Assembly (NCBI GenBank): GCA_963739435.1
Contig: CAVUAN010000007.1
Coordinates: 123,647 to 187,646, forward strand
Direction of reading: 5' to 3'
Origin: CAVUAN01 sp963739435
GTDB taxonomy: Bacteria > Acidobacteriota > Thermoanaerobaculia > UBA5066 > Gp7-AA6
DNA: 64,000 nt
Shown here piece by piece: positions 1 through 8,871 of this stretch (its first letter is position 1; the number at the start of each line of letters is the position of its first letter). The translations under genes were made by a program, and so were the position numbers. The notes under the pieces are model-generated. The model worked only from the letters and a program-made list of their open reading frames with translations. It did not search any database and was not told where the DNA came from.

Positions 1-786
1 CGCTGCGATGGCCGTGACCTTGCCGGAGAATTTCGCCCCCGGGATCGCCTCGACGGTGAGCGCGATCGGCTGGCCTGGCTTGACCCTGCGCACGATCGTG
101 TCGGGCACGCCGAACACCGCCTTGACGGAGGTCGTGTCGGCGAGAACGAAGCCGACAGTCCCCGAGGCCACCAAAGTGCCCGTCTCGACGTTTCGCGCGA
201 GAACCAGGGCATCCATCGGCGCCGTCAGCGCGCAGTCCTCGAGGCCGATCCGGTCCGTGTCGAGCTGCGCCTGGGCGCCGGCCACGCGCGCCTGGGCGCT
301 GTCGAAGGCCGATCGGGCCGCGTCGAAGTCGGCCCGGGAGAGACTCTTCGACTCGTAGAGCTGTTTCGCGCGTTCGAAGTCCAGCCGCTGCCTCTCGAAC
401 GCCGCAGCAACCTCGGCGAGCTGGGCCTTTGTGTGGTTGACCCGCTCGAGGTAGTCGGTTTCGCGCACGCGGGCGAGAACCGTGCCCCGCGTGACGGTGT
501 CGCCCTGCTGCACGTTACGCGGCCGCCCGTCGCTCCCGCGCAGCCGCAGGATCTCGCGCACATAGCCCGGGCTCTTGAAGGCCAGCGACATCTGCTCCCG
601 GGGCTGAACGTTGGCGGAGTAGCGGACGCCGGCCGAGGCGCCGGCCTGTTGTGCGGCCTCGACCCGGACGGGCACGGCCGTTTTGCCGGCCTCCCGTCCC
701 CTGTGACACGCCGTGGCCGGGATCGCCAGCGCGACGGCGAGCGCCAGGGGCGCGGCTGTCTCGGAGAACCTCGCTCGAAGGGTCAT
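1..786 (-). CDS. RND efflux periplasmic adaptor (MFP/HlyD-like lipoprotein), 3'-partial
   Basis: Membrane-fusion adaptor linking an inner-membrane RND pump to the TolC-like channel encoded just upstream. The protein starts at 786 with a signal peptide ending in a lipobox (PATAC, Cys27), so it is probably inner-membrane anchored and periplasmic. Visible are the first lipoyl-half/barrel segment (VRYSANVQPREQMSLAFKS), a coiled-coil hairpin (YLERVNHTKAQLAEVAAAFE) and the return strand (DCALTAPMDALVLARNVE). The gene runs off the window edge after about 262 codons, against 350-400 usual. Its ATG overlaps the tolC stop by four bases (ATGA), so the two are co-transcribed; the pump gene should follow outside the window. 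Substrate unknown. Confidence 0.9.
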   Translation of the reverse strand, partial: MTLRARFSETAAPLALAVALAIPATACHRGREAGKTAVPVRVEAAQQAGASAGVRYSANVQPREQMSLAFKSPGYVREILRLRGSDGRPRNVQQGDTVTRGTVLARVRETDYLERVNHTKAQLAEVAAAFERQRLDFERAKQLYESKSLSRADFDAARSAFDSAQARVAGAQAQLDTDRIGLEDCALTAPMDALVLARNVETGTLVASGTVGFVLADTTSVKAVFGVPDTIVRRVKPGQPIALTVEAIPGAKFSGKVTAIAA

Positions 787-2153
787 GGGTCTTCTCCCAC
801 CATGCGCTCGTAGTCGGCGCGCGTTGTCCAGAAAGCGGCCAGCGCTTCCTGATACTGCCGATTCCTTTCGGCAGCCTCGGCCTGAGCTCGGAGCAGGTCT
901 TCGGCCAGGATCGTCTCGGCTGAGAAGCGGTCTCTCGCCATGCGCAGCCGCTCCCGCGAGGCGGCGAGTGAAAGCTCCGCGGCTTCCAGGCGCCGGAGCG
1001 CCTCGGCCAGGCTTCGGAAGAGGCGCGCCACCTCGACGCGCGTCGCGGCCTCGGTCTCCAGGGCAGCGTGGGACGCCTGCTGGAGAGATTTCTCCTTCTC
1101 GGCGGCCTGGCGGCGCCGGCGTCCCCAGTCCAGAACGTCCCACTGGAAGTAGACGCCGAGGGCGAACATGTTCTGGGGCACGAAAGGGTCGAAGGCCTGG
1201 AGCCGGACGTACGAGAGCAGGAGCGAGACATCGGGGATCCAGTCGGCCTTCTGGAGCTTCCAGTCGTACTGGGCCTGCGAGACCCGCAAGCGCGCCGTGC
1301 GGGCCTCCGGGCGTTGCTCGAGGGCGCGCTGGCGGGCGGCCTCGAGGTCCGATTCCGTCATCGGAGGGCGGGGCAGCGGAACAGTCCGAAAGTCCAACGA
1401 GATCTCGCGCCCGAGCAGCTGGTTCAGCTGCTCCTTCCGAGTGGTCAGGGCGTTTTGGGAAACGAGCTCCTCGTACTCGGCGTGGGCGAGGCGTGCGCGC
1501 GCCTCGAGAAGGTCCGCCTCGAGCGCGGCGCCGGCCTCGAATCGCTGCCGGATCTCGCGCTCGATCTCCCGGGCGGCCGCCAGAGACTCTCGTGAAGCCG
1601 TGAGCGCGCTCTCACCGTGCAGCAGGCCGTAGTAAGCCTTGCGTACACTCGAGACGACGTAATGGCGCTCGGCGCGCAGCTGCTCGCGCGCGACCTCTTC
1701 GCCGATCTCCCGGGCGCGAATTCCGAGGCCGAGCTTGTACTGCTGCGAAAGCGGCTGGGAAAGCCGTGCCTCACCGATACCGACGAAGCGGGTCGGGGTC
1801 TCGATCGTCTTCTTCTCGCCCGGGATGGGTCCGACGCCGGGATAGGTGCCGAAGATGCCCTGCTCGAACGTGAAGGACACGGGCGCCAGGAGCTTCGCGC
1901 CATACAGGTTGAGGCTCATCGTGGGGAGCCGCTGCGCGCGGATCGCCGCCGTTTCGTCCTCCGCCTTGCCGACGTCCAGGTTGGCGTTGGCGATCAGGTG
2001 GTTCTTTTCGAGCGCCGAGGAGACGGCGGCTTCGAGAGTGAGAGTCGGGGCCTTGCTCTCGGGCTCCAAGCCCGGCGCAGCCTCGGCGGCGCCGAGCAGC
2101 AAGCACGGGATGAGGTGCCCGAGGACTCCAGCTCGGCCTCGAGAGCTCGTCAT
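783..2153 (-). CDS. TolC-family outer membrane efflux protein
   Basis: Outer-membrane channel subunit of a tripartite efflux pump. The 456-residue length is typical. There is a cleavable signal peptide (about residues 1-25) and two OEP repeats rich in amphipathic coiled coil, for example LTLEAAVSSALEKNHLIANA near residue 37 and the repeated VRKAYYGLLHGESALTASRE helix. The second half carries the matching EARTARLRVSQAQYDWKLQK segment. It is first in an operon with the adaptor gene, whose start overlaps this stop. The adaptor context suggests RND- or MFP-type export; the substrate cannot be read from the sequence. Confidence 0.93.
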   Translation of the reverse strand: MTSSRGRAGVLGHLIPCLLLGAAEAAPGLEPESKAPTLTLEAAVSSALEKNHLIANANLDVGKAEDETAAIRAQRLPTMSLNLYGAKLLAPVSFTFEQGIFGTYPGVGPIPGEKKTIETPTRFVGIGEARLSQPLSQQYKLGLGIRAREIGEEVAREQLRAERHYVVSSVRKAYYGLLHGESALTASRESLAAAREIEREIRQRFEAGAALEADLLEARARLAHAEYEELVSQNALTTRKEQLNQLLGREISLDFRTVPLPRPPMTESDLEAARQRALEQRPEARTARLRVSQAQYDWKLQKADWIPDVSLLLSYVRLQAFDPFVPQNMFALGVYFQWDVLDWGRRRRQAAEKEKSLQQASHAALETEAATRVEVARLFRSLAEALRRLEAAELSLAASRERLRMARDRFSAETILAEDLLRAQAEAAERNRQYQEALAAFWTTRADYERMVGEDP

Positions 2154-2239
2154 GGGTCGGCTTCCTGGAAGCGTCTCATATCATGCGGACCCCGCTCGCA
2201 ACCACCGTCGCCGAAGATGAGATCGGCCGGGCCGGGGCT

Positions 2240-2267
2240 TTGATCAGAAGGCCTTCTCGCATATCAT
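2240..2267 (+). promoter_or_regulatory. Probable sigma-70-type promoter of tRNA-Asp
   Basis: TTGATC at 2240-2245 and TATCAT at 2262-2267 with a 16-base spacer, placing initiation a few bases before the tRNA 5' end at 2283. The sequence CATATCATGCG, which contains the -10 box, also occurs at 2177-2187 nearer tolC. Pattern match only. Confidence 0.45.
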
Positions 2268-2282
2268 GCGCGGCTCGACTGC

Positions 2283-2359
<77 letters not shown>

Positions 2360-2365
2360 TTCCTC

Positions 2366-3001
2366 ATGAGAAATAGAACGCTCGCCGCTCTCGGGGCGGC
2401 CGCCGTGCTGCTCTTCGCCTTCCGGCATCCGTTGATGCTCGCGGTGCTCCGGCATGCCGAGGCGCCAAGGCCGGAGGTGGCGGGGGAGCCGGTGCAGGAG
2501 GCGGACGGCGCGAAGCCGTTCGAGCACGTGGCCGGCGGTAAGCGCTACCGGATCGTGCCCCGGTTTCGTTGGGACGAGCCGGCGCGGGTCGAGAGCTCCG
2601 AGCCGTACTCGGCCGGTGCTGCGGGGACGCTGATCCCGCTGGACTGGGCGCTCGGTTGGGGCCCGGTCGTCGCGCCGCCTTACCAGGGCAAGATCCACTT
2701 CACGCAGACGAGCCGCTTCTACATGTGGGGGACGTCCGACCTGAGCCTCGACCGCGGCACGATCGTCACGCACACGGCCAACACGCACATCATCCCGGCG
2801 TCCTCACGGATCGCCCGCGCGGCCAAATCCGTGTCGAAGGGAGACGACGTGCGCCTTGAGGGCTGGCTCGTGGACGTCGACGGCATCGACGACCCGTCCT
2901 TTCACTGGAAGACGAGCGTCTCGCGCTCGGACGAGGGCCCCGGCGGCTGCGAGACGGTCTACCTGACGCGCCTCACCGTCGGCACGCGCGTCTACGAGTG
3001 A
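2366..3001 (+). CDS. Membrane-anchored conserved hypothetical protein
   Basis: A 211-residue protein with an N-terminal hydrophobic segment (about residues 6-27) followed by a polar linker and a globular domain that is probably periplasmic. The domain contains the phrases YSAGAAGTLIPLDWALGWGP, FTQTSRFYMWG and FHWKTSVSR and ends with a single Cys in GGCETVYLTRL. I recall similar uncharacterised proteins with the DWALGWG and HIIPAS phrases in several proteobacteria, but no function is known to me. It begins seven bases after the tRNA-Asp CCA and has no strong Shine-Dalgarno, so it may be co-transcribed with the tRNA. Confidence 0.75.
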   Translation: MRNRTLAALGAAAVLLFAFRHPLMLAVLRHAEAPRPEVAGEPVQEADGAKPFEHVAGGKRYRIVPRFRWDEPARVESSEPYSAGAAGTLIPLDWALGWGPVVAPPYQGKIHFTQTSRFYMWGTSDLSLDRGTIVTHTANTHIIPASSRIARAAKSVSKGDDVRLEGWLVDVDGIDDPSFHWKTSVSRSDEGPGGCETVYLTRLTVGTRVYE

Positions 3002-3028
3002 AGGCGTTCTGCCGCGGCTGCCGCGGCA

Positions 3029-4915
3029 TCACCGCTTCGCCGTCAGGTGCGTGAACCAGTCGCCCGATTCCTCGCTGAGGTCGTACTCGAAGCATCCGGG
3101 ATCGTCGCGGCACACCCTTTGCCGGGTCAGGATCTCCAGGTTGCCGTCTCCGTCCACATCGGACACCGCGAGAATGGCGCCGCCGGGGGCATCCGGCTCC
3201 TGGAAGTTCAGCCGAGCCGGGAAGTGCATGACCTTGAAGCCCGCGCGCGAGCCGATCACCACCTGCGGCGGCGCACCGGCCCCGCACGGAAAGACGAAGA
3301 GGGCCTTACCCGTGGAGGAGCGGAGCAAGACACCCTCGTCATCGATCGGAATGCGGCAGCTCGGCGTGGCGGCCGCGAGCCTCTTCAGGGCGGCGCGCAG
3401 ATCGGGCCGAGCCTTTGCGTCCGCGGAGTCATCCGCTTCGAACACGATCGCCCGGTTATCGAACGGCAGCCAGTGCAGGTTGGACGCCTCCGGGAATCGT
3501 GGGGTGCCCTCCTCGTCGAAAGTCACGGCAACGTAGCCGATGTGGGAGAGAAACGCGGTGAGGATCTCAACCGTTCGCTGCTCCGCAAGCGGGGGACTCC
3601 CGCGCTCTTCGGCGGCCTGTTGCTCGGGAGGCTCAACCACGACACGAGCTGCCTCGACGATGTGATCCCGCGTGAACGCCGATCGCGTGCGGTCGTAGAG
3701 GGAGCTCGCCATGTCCGGATACCGTTCCAGTTGCTTCACCAGAGTCCAGTTCATGAAGCCTTCCGCTGCGGCGGGTTGCCACGACCGGACCTGCAGGGCG
3801 CGTATCCACTCCTCCCGAGGGCATCCCATGTTCTGCCAGTGATCGAGGATTCTTGCCAGCACGTCCACGCCAAGGCGTCCGAGGACCAGGAGCCGCCCCG
3901 ACTCGATCGGATCGCAATTCTTGAGCCGGTCGACGACGATCGTTTCGAGGCGCCGATCCAACGAGCGGCTCGCCGGCAGTGTGTCGAGCACCGAGGCCAG
4001 GTGCGCCGACTCCGGAAGCGTGTCGGGGGGGACGAGCGTCGCGGCGACGAGGTCGTCCACGGCTCGGTCCGTCAGAGCGCCGAGCGACTTGTCGCGCGGC
4101 TTCGGCACGAGGATCTTGACCAGGGTCGCCGAGATGTTCGCGCGGAAGCACTCTCCTCGCCTTTTCGCGGCGGTGTCAGTAGAGCTGGTGCCGGTGTCGA
4201 GCAGCGGTGCGAGTGCCGGAAGGGCCGGGCGGGCGGCTGGCCCTGCGGCTCCCAACACCCGCAGACTCCAGTAGCAGGGCACGCTTTCCGGGGCGGTGGC
4301 CGCGAGCGATTCGCCCGCCGCTGCGACGGCGCGCTCGACGGCAGGACGTGCTTTCTCGAGCCGTTCCTGAAAGCACGTCTCGTACGCATCCTCTCCGCCA
4401 TGCTGTCCGACCCGAGTCCGCTCCATTTCGCAAATCGCCACGAGCCCCGCGGCGGACCCGTCGGGGCTGCTGTTGGCGAGGCGCGCGTCGATTGCAGGAA
4501 CAGAGGAGGGCCCTGCCGCGATGAGGAATTCGGAGAACCGCTTCAACGCGCGGGCGTTCGGGAACCGGCCCGCGCGCTGCATCGCGTTGGCGATGACGTC
4601 GGCGCGGCTCTGCTCGGTCATGAGAGAGAAGAGGGCTTCCGGCTGCCAGTTGATGAACGGGTCGTCGATGACCCGGCCTTCGCGCACCAGGCCGTCGACA
4701 TAGAGATCGTAGGAGCGGCCATCTGAATTGCGAACCGCAACCACGGCTTCAGGAAGCGGCGTCGGCAGCAATGGGCGAAGCGCCGCAGGCGCCGGGGATC
4801 GGGGGCGGACGATGCTCGTGGACCCATCCAGGACGCGGCGAAGGGCGACTATCCCAGCGGTGACGAGCAGCGCCGCTGCGATTATGCCCAGGGATACGCG
4901 CCGAAACAGACTCAT
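3029..4915 (-). CDS. Hypothetical membrane-anchored protein with C-terminal FG-GAP/VCBS-like motif
   Basis: A 628-residue protein I cannot name. It has one N-terminal transmembrane or signal-anchor segment (about 7-25), then a long alanine-rich helical region with one HEAT-like stretch (LGAAGPAARPALPALAPLLD, near 220-240). The last 60 residues contain VSDVDGDGNLEILT, a calcium-binding FG-GAP/VCBS-type motif, followed by a Cys pair (RQRVCRDDPGCFEYD). The topology suggests an envelope protein with a helical-solenoid body. It is convergent with the preceding plus-strand gene and upstream of the lipoprotein genes only by position. Function unknown. Confidence 0.75.
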   Translation of the reverse strand: MSLFRRVSLGIIAAALLVTAGIVALRRVLDGSTSIVRPRSPAPAALRPLLPTPLPEAVVAVRNSDGRSYDLYVDGLVREGRVIDDPFINWQPEALFSLMTEQSRADVIANAMQRAGRFPNARALKRFSEFLIAAGPSSVPAIDARLANSSPDGSAAGLVAICEMERTRVGQHGGEDAYETCFQERLEKARPAVERAVAAAGESLAATAPESVPCYWSLRVLGAAGPAARPALPALAPLLDTGTSSTDTAAKRRGECFRANISATLVKILVPKPRDKSLGALTDRAVDDLVAATLVPPDTLPESAHLASVLDTLPASRSLDRRLETIVVDRLKNCDPIESGRLLVLGRLGVDVLARILDHWQNMGCPREEWIRALQVRSWQPAAAEGFMNWTLVKQLERYPDMASSLYDRTRSAFTRDHIVEAARVVVEPPEQQAAEERGSPPLAEQRTVEILTAFLSHIGYVAVTFDEEGTPRFPEASNLHWLPFDNRAIVFEADDSADAKARPDLRAALKRLAAATPSCRIPIDDEGVLLRSSTGKALFVFPCGAGAPPQVVIGSRAGFKVMHFPARLNFQEPDAPGGAILAVSDVDGDGNLEILTRQRVCRDDPGCFEYDLSEESGDWFTHLTAKR

Positions 4916-4970
4916 GCGCCGCCCTTGCCTCCCGCGCGAAAGAGGGGACCCCGTCCCCTCCTCGGGGAGC

Positions 4971-5570
4971 CTACCGCGGCCGATGGGTGAGAGGGGGCGA
5001 GGTGCGGATCGCGGGCGCCAGCGTCACGAGCGGTTTCTTGGCGCGGCCAAGTTGGAAGGTGCCCCCCTTGAACCAGTTGTTGGAGTACCAGGCGGCGAAT
5101 CCAGCGATCGCTCCGATGCCAACCCCGACGCAGACGACCGTCAGGACCGGGAACTTCTTGAGGACCATCTCCGTGCGAACGACTTCGCCTGCCTTGATCT
5201 GGATGTCTTCTTTCCGAATCGTCGGCGCGGTGGACGGGGCGCTTCCCAGCTCGGTGGCCTTGAGGTGCAGGCGGTACTTGCCGGGCTGGAGGTCGCCGAG
5301 AGACCACGTGGCGCCCGAGGAGCTCTGAACCGGCGCTTCACGCCCCTGCTCCATGCGGCCGAGCTCCATGGAAACGTTCCCCGAGGTCGTGTCGCCGGCC
5401 TTCCTCTTTCCCGGCGTGTCGTACACTGCGACCTCGAGCGCGCCGCCCGCCGCGTTCGGGTCGGCCGCCTTCCGAGTGTCGACGCCCACCGAAACGCAGC
5501 CGGAAAGACTCGCAGCGAGAACCAGAGCCACGGCGACCCGGAGACCTTTTCGAACCGTTCTTCCTTTCAC
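4971..5570 (-). CDS. Putative lipoprotein with carboxypeptidase-regulatory-like fold, paralogue A
   Basis: A 199-residue protein starting at GTG 5570, seven bases after AAAGGAGG, which decides the start. The signal sequence ends in a lipobox LSGC (Cys at about 25). The middle (about 60-125) resembles a beta-sandwich of the kind that formats ligands (LQPGKYRLHLKATELG). A transmembrane segment follows near 140-160 (VLTVVCVGVGIGAIAGFAAW), then a basic tail. Its N-terminus is near-identical in pattern to that of the gene at 5680-6081 (VALVLAAxLSGCxSV), and both follow copies of the same leader sequence, so they arose by duplication. Function unknown. Confidence 0.75.
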   Translation of the reverse strand: MKGRTVRKGLRVAVALVLAASLSGCVSVGVDTRKAADPNAAGGALEVAVYDTPGKRKAGDTTSGNVSMELGRMEQGREAPVQSSSGATWSLGDLQPGKYRLHLKATELGSAPSTAPTIRKEDIQIKAGEVVRTEMVLKKFPVLTVVCVGVGIGAIAGFAAWYSNNWFKGGTFQLGRAKKPLVTLAPAIRTSPPLTHRPR

Positions 5571-5659
5571 GGGAGCCTCCTTTCGTCAGTCATGACGATG
5601 GCCCCGCCGAGGGTCCCGAGTCTTCGGAAAGCTCTGGTGATCTTCTGGGTTTTTCCTGG
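5571..5659 (-). promoter_or_regulatory. Conserved leader/promoter element, copy A
   Basis: On the minus strand the region 5616-5659 (core CCCAGAAGATCACCAGAGC then TTTCCGAAGACTCGG) closely matches 6357-6400. The remaining 45 bases down to the start codon also match in pieces (GCCATCGT, GAAAGG-GGC). In both copies the core begins 46 bases upstream of a start codon, so this is a duplicated transcription or translation control region. Confidence 0.6.
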
Positions 5660-5679
5660 CTGGCGCGGATCGGTTCCGC

Positions 5680-6081
5680 TCAGGGCTGGCGCTGAGGGAC
5701 CGGATGCACCGTATGCCCCGATGAGTTGGATGACAGGACCAGGTAGAGAAACACGGCCACGAGGATCACTCCCACGATGATGCCGATCGTCGTCCCGCTC
5801 GGAGGCAGATTGGTCACGTCCTGGAAGCGCATGGCCCTGGCGCCGTCGGCTCCGACGTCTTCACCCTGAATCGCCGGCGCAGCTTCGACGCCGGCGCCGG
5901 CCCGCTCCGGCGCTCGGTCACCGGCGACGTCCGAGGTGCCGTCGACAGCCGTCGGCGCCACAGCCCGAGTCCTCGCCGTCGAAACCGAAGCGCAGCCGGA
6001 AAGCTCCGCCGCCAGGACGAGTGCCACAACGACCCGCCAGACCTTTCGAGTGTCCTGCATCCTCACGATGGTTCTCCTCAT
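5680..6081 (-). CDS. Putative small lipoprotein, paralogue B
   Basis: A 133-residue protein (longest start 6081; an inner GTG at 6066 sits seven bases after AGGAG and is an equally good start). It has a signal peptide with lipobox LSGC, an acidic and alanine-rich middle, and a C-terminal transmembrane helix (TTIGIIVGVILVAVFLYLVL, about 98-117). The N-terminus parallels the neighbouring 4971-5570 protein. The order (lipobox, variable domain, C-terminal helix) is the same in both paralogues, but the globular part is much shorter here. Function unknown. Confidence 0.65.
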   Translation of the reverse strand: MRRTIVRMQDTRKVWRVVVALVLAAELSGCASVSTARTRAVAPTAVDGTSDVAGDRAPERAGAGVEAAPAIQGEDVGADGARAMRFQDVTNLPPSGTTIGIIVGVILVAVFLYLVLSSNSSGHTVHPVPQRQP

Positions 6082-6122
6082 TCTCTCTCAGGGGCAGGCG
6101 CCGAAGGCGGCGGTGTGCTCGA

Positions 6123-6311
6123 TCATCGGTTGTCCCTCCTGATCGGGTCCACCGAGCGCAGGCGGGCCGGTACGACAGCCGACCTGCCATCCCGACATTG
6201 ATCCGTCGATCCGACCTGGCCGCGACAATCCTCCATGGACCGACCGGCAATGCCGGTTTGCCAGGGAGAGAACGACACCCAGAACCAGAAGACAAACGAG
6301 ATGAAGGTCAT
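6123..6311 (-). CDS. Small protein with hydrophobic N-terminus (62 aa)
   Basis: Starts ATG 6311 seven bases after AAGGGGG, and the start lies exactly 46 bases from the duplicated leader core, as for paralogue A; this is the main support for reality. The N-terminus is aromatic and hydrophobic (MTFISFVFWFWVSF), followed by a short polar region with a Cys pair (SMEDCRGQVGSTDQC). The stop TGA overlaps a further ATG (ATGA at 6123-6126) that opens a 12-codon frame ending before the next lipoprotein gene. It could be a secreted peptide or leader. No family recognised. Confidence 0.4.
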   Translation of the reverse strand: MTFISFVFWFWVSFSPWQTGIAGRSMEDCRGQVGSTDQCRDGRSAVVPARLRSVDPIRRDNR

Positions 6312-6400
6312 CTTGTGCCCCCTTTCTCGAGACACACGATGGCTTGCAAAGGAGCTCCGAGTCTTTTGGAACCTCTGGTGTTCTTCTGGGGTTGTTGTGG
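6312..6400 (-). promoter_or_regulatory. Conserved leader/promoter element, copy B
   Basis: Second copy of the element described at 5571-5659. Core 6357-6400 on the minus strand reads CCCAGAAGAACACCAGAGG then TTCCAAAAGACTCGG, about 36 of 44 positions identical with copy A by eye. The spacing to the downstream start codon is the same. Confidence 0.6.
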
Positions 6401-6415
6401 GAGAGCCGGGACCCT

Positions 6416-7504
6416 CTATCTGGGGCGGCTGATCTCCTCGAGGAAGGCGGCGAGGTGCTGGCGGTAGGTGGCGGGCCAGGTGTGGGTGCCGTGGCCGCGG
6501 GCGTCTTCGCCGGCCCGGATGAGGACGGCCTTGCCGCGGGGAACGCGGGCGACGAGCTTCTCGAAGTCGCCGAGCTCGGGCGGGTTGACGAAATCGTCCG
6601 AGAAGTTGATCGCGAGCAGCGGCGCCGTGATCTTCTCGAGATCGGCCGAGGGGTCGTATTCGCGCGAGGCCTCGACCGCGTAGAGCAGGTCGTTGGCGTC
6701 GGTCGTCAGCAGGCGCTGGCGCGTCTGGTCCTCGACGTACTTGTCGGCGGCGTCGCGCGAGGGCAGGTTCTTCTGGAGCAGGAGAGGCCCGGGAGACGCG
6801 ATCAGCAGCCAGTGGATCGCTTCGACCATGCCGCGCGGAGGTTTCGTGTACTCGCCGCCCATCCACTCGGGGTCGTTCCGAATCGCGTCGATGACCATCT
6901 TGCGCCACATGCGGTTGCGGCCGACGATCGCCATGGGCCTCGAGGCGAGAGGCACGAGGCCGTCGGCAAAGGCGGGCCAGCGCTCGGCCCACATCCACGC
7001 GTGCATGCCACCCATCGAGGTGCCGAGGAGAAGAAACAGGTGATCCACCCCGAGGCCGTCCGTCAGGAGGCGGTGCTGGGCCTCGATCATGTCGGCGTAC
7101 GTGTAGCGTGGGAACTTCGCGTGCAGGCCGTCGGAGGGTTTCGTCGACTGGCCGTGGCCGATGCCGTCGGGGATGACGATGTAATGCGTCGCCGCGTCGA
7201 GTAGCTGGCCCGGCCCGAAGAGCTCGCCCGCAAAGTTGGCCGACAGGAACTGTCTATGCGATCCGCCCGTGCCGTGCAGGATCAGGACCGCGTTGGTGAC
7301 GTGCCCCTTCGCGTCCCGCGCCGGCTTCCCGAGGGTCACGTAATGGATCTTCAGCTCGGGCAGCGTCTCGCCCGTCCCGAAACGAAAGTCCTTGATGACG
7401 AAGTCGCCCGCAACCGGCTCGGGCCAGGTCGTGCCGAACGCGTTGCCCGCAAATCCAAGTGCGAGCGCTGCGATGATCGCGGCGCCGCGAAAGTGTTCCT
7501 TCAT
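6416..7504 (-). CDS. Secreted alpha/beta-fold hydrolase, MetX-like
   Basis: An alpha/beta hydrolase with a signal peptide (AAIIAALALGFAGNAFG). Start chosen at ATG 7504; an in-frame TTG at 7528 adds eight residues. The oxyanion-hole motif HGTGG lies near residue 77, the nucleophile elbow is GTSMGG (Ser about 162), a probable acid Asp is in NFSDDFVNPPE, and the His is in HGTHTWP near the end. The order resembles the homoserine O-acetyltransferase/MetX branch, but the signal peptide argues against a cytoplasmic methionine role. Probably a periplasmic esterase or acyltransferase of unknown substrate. Confidence 0.85.
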   Translation of the reverse strand: MKEHFRGAAIIAALALGFAGNAFGTTWPEPVAGDFVIKDFRFGTGETLPELKIHYVTLGKPARDAKGHVTNAVLILHGTGGSHRQFLSANFAGELFGPGQLLDAATHYIVIPDGIGHGQSTKPSDGLHAKFPRYTYADMIEAQHRLLTDGLGVDHLFLLLGTSMGGMHAWMWAERWPAFADGLVPLASRPMAIVGRNRMWRKMVIDAIRNDPEWMGGEYTKPPRGMVEAIHWLLIASPGPLLLQKNLPSRDAADKYVEDQTRQRLLTTDANDLLYAVEASREYDPSADLEKITAPLLAINFSDDFVNPPELGDFEKLVARVPRGKAVLIRAGEDARGHGTHTWPATYRQHLAAFLEEISRPR

Positions 7505-7571
7505 AGGAAAAGACAGCCTACTGCCCAACCCGTTAGCAGAAAACCCCCGTTGTTCCTTGCTCCTGGTGCAC

Positions 7572-8871
7572 TCAAGCGACTTCCCAGCGCCGAGCGGCGC
7601 GGCGGGCGAGCAGGAAGAGAGCGAGGGCGGCTGCGAGCAGGACGCTCACCTGCGGCCAGAGATGCGACAGCGGCTCCTCGCGCCAGAAGACCTTCTGGAA
7701 GCCGTCGATCGCCCAGGCGTTGATCGTCACGAGGCCGAACTTCTGCATGGCCTCGGGCATGAGGAAGCGGGGGAACATGCTTCCGCCCACGGCCGACATG
7801 ACGAGGATCGAGAGGTTCGAGAGGGCCACGAGCTGCATCCGCGACCTCGAGACGGCGGCCAGGAGGAGGCCGAAGGTCGATGCGGCGAGCGCCGTTGCGA
7901 CGGTCATGATGACGAACCCCGCCAGATGGCCGACGAGCTCGAGGTGGAACACGAGAGCGCCCCAGACGAACATGATGGTCAATTGCGCGGCCGCGAGGCA
8001 GGCCAGATAGAGGAGCTTGCCGAGGAGCAGCTTCGTCATCGAGACTCGGGTCGACAGGATGCGGTCGAGCGTGCCGCTCTCGGCTTCCTCGATGAGCGCT
8101 CCGCCGGCTCCCGCAGCCGAGAAGAGCAGGAACATGACACCGATGCCGGCGGCGTAGAAGGCGACCATCGGGTTGCTCTTGTTCTCGCCGACGACATCGC
8201 GCGTCGTGACGTCGATCAGGCCGCCGGTCGTGTTCGAGTTTCCGGCCGAAGCCGCTGCCGGCTTCTGATCGCGCAGCCACTTGACGCTTTCGTCCATCCG
8301 GACTCGCTGCTCGGGTGTGAGCCCGCCGCCCCACTTGTCCAGCGCGTCGATGCCTCCGCGCGCCATGGCGTCGGGCATGGCCGTCATGGCGACCTTTTGC
8401 AGCAGCCCGGCCAGGATCTGCGGGGCAACCGGATCGCTCGAATCGGAAAGGATCGAGATCGTCGGCCGGTCCTTCGAAGGGCCGAAGCTCAGGGGCTTTT
8501 CTCCGAAGCCCTTGGGAAGGATGAGCGCGACCGGCAGATTTCCCTTGCGGACCGCCTCTTCCGCCGTCGCCGCGGTGTAGGGAGTTCGGGTCGCACTGTT
8601 CGCTGCCTGGCCGCCCTTGACCTCGGGTGCGAGGCGCACCGCAAGCGCCGTCTCGGCCTGGAGAGCGGCGACGAATCGTCTCGAGTTCTCGCTCGTCGTC
8701 TTGATCCACGACGGCGACGATCACCTTGCGAGTGGCCGCGCGTGTCGCGCTGCCGCCGAAGATGGCCGCGAAGATCGAGAAAAAGACGATCGGCACGACG
8801 AAGGAGAGGACGATCGCCGCCCGGTCGTGGCGCAGGTTCAGGAGGCGGTTCTTCGCGACGGAGAGGATCAT
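7572..8871 (-). CDS. ABC-2 type transporter permease (frameshifted near 8690)
   Basis: Permease of an ABC-2 exporter. The N-terminal helix (IVLSFVVPIVFFSIFAAIFG, about 20-39) is followed by a large extracytoplasmic domain (about 50-240) and five C-terminal helices, the layout of NatB/YhaP-type permeases. The reading frame breaks at about 8690: upstream frame VVDQDD, downstream frame FVAALQAETALAVRLAPEV, a +1 change that restores a continuous protein of about 432 residues. The start overlaps the ATPase stop (ATGA), so the two form an operon. The break is probably a sequencing error. Substrate unknown. Confidence 0.82.
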
